A DNA stretch of 64,000 nt, taken from Pseudomonas fluorescens (lineage in GTDB: Bacteria > Pseudomonadota > Gammaproteobacteria > Pseudomonadales > Pseudomonadaceae). Position numbers and translations under genes: made by a program. Position 1 is the first letter of the stretch; the number at the start of each line of letters is the position of its first letter. Location of the stretch: the NCBI RefSeq assembly GCF_902498185.1, contig NZ_CABVIX010000004.1, forward strand, positions 62,001 through 126,000, written 5' to 3'. Shown here one piece after another: positions 63,884 through 64,000 of this stretch. The notes beneath the pieces were generated by a model, which was not told the DNA's origin, searched no databases, and was given only the letters and a program-made list of their open reading frames with translations.

Positions 63884-64000
63884 GAAAACCATCGCAGCCG
63901 ATAAGCAGAAGACCGCTAATGCTAGCGGAGCGAGGGCAAAATTGCACCCTGCCGATCTCGTCTAAGCTAAGCGGCGACCCCGCGAAATCGGCATATCAAG
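63884..64000. other. Region upstream of dnaX at the window edge
   Basis: It contains a small hairpin (CCGCTA, four bases, TAGCGG) near 63914-63929 and an imperfect dyad around 63940-63957. The conserved loop of 4.5S RNA, which lies near dnaX in some Pseudomonas, is not present here. Confidence 0.4.

Noticed and set aside
63893..64000. 4.5S signal recognition particle RNA gene next to dnaX
   Set aside because: The conserved GGUCAGG...GGAAGCAGCC loop is absent from both strands up to the edge.

Overview
The window is a high-GC Pseudomonas chromosome segment, most likely from the P. putida group. The evidence is a PvdL-type pyoverdine synthetase next to pvdS, followed by an acetyltransferase, an exonuclease, ppnP, two cbb3 oxidase operons, ccoGHIS, hemN, anr, apt, recR, ybaB and dnaX. 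I recall this gene order as typical of that group; it has not been checked by a search.

Region 1 (1-38,830) is pyoverdine siderophore biosynthesis. On the minus strand lie pvdL (fatty acyl-AMP ligase plus three amino-acid modules) and a two-gene NRPS operon. The upstream gene of that operon (12,898-22,566) reads as Asp-Ser-Ser. The downstream gene (12,898 to the left edge and beyond) has three visible modules, each with an epimerase. A plus-strand gene between pvdL and this operon encodes an SCP2 domain fused to a JmjC/cupin Fe(II) oxygenase. pvdS encodes the iron-starvation sigma factor and is preceded by a Fur box on a good sigma-70 promoter. Four promoters of the PvdS type (TAAAT or TAATT, 16 bp, CGT) precede pvdL, the NRPS operon, the oxygenase gene and an IucB/AlcB-like acetyltransferase gene. 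Together these describe one Fur-PvdS regulon. Large internal direct repeats mark recent copying of adenylation domains within each NRPS gene.

Region 2 (38,963-40,624) holds housekeeping genes: a DEDDh exonuclease, ppnP and an alpha/beta hydrolase.

Region 3 (40,674-57,660) is respiration. It contains two complete ccoNOQP operons and the assembly genes ccoG, ccoH, ccoI and ccoS plus a TauE/SafE-family membrane protein gene. A zinc-limitation block is inserted between the two operons: a Zur box, the zinc-free L31 paralogue gene rpmE2 and a ZnuD-like TonB receptor gene with a His-rich loop. A DMT transporter gene and a GNAT gene run divergently from it.

Region 4 (57,661-64,000) has hemN behind a perfect ANR box, then anr and apt. 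On the opposite strand is the dnaX-ybaB-recR recombination and replication cluster, with an intrinsic terminator between ybaB and recR. No tRNA, rRNA, CRISPR array or insertion sequence was seen. All large plus-strand reading frames opposite the NRPS genes are compositional shadows.
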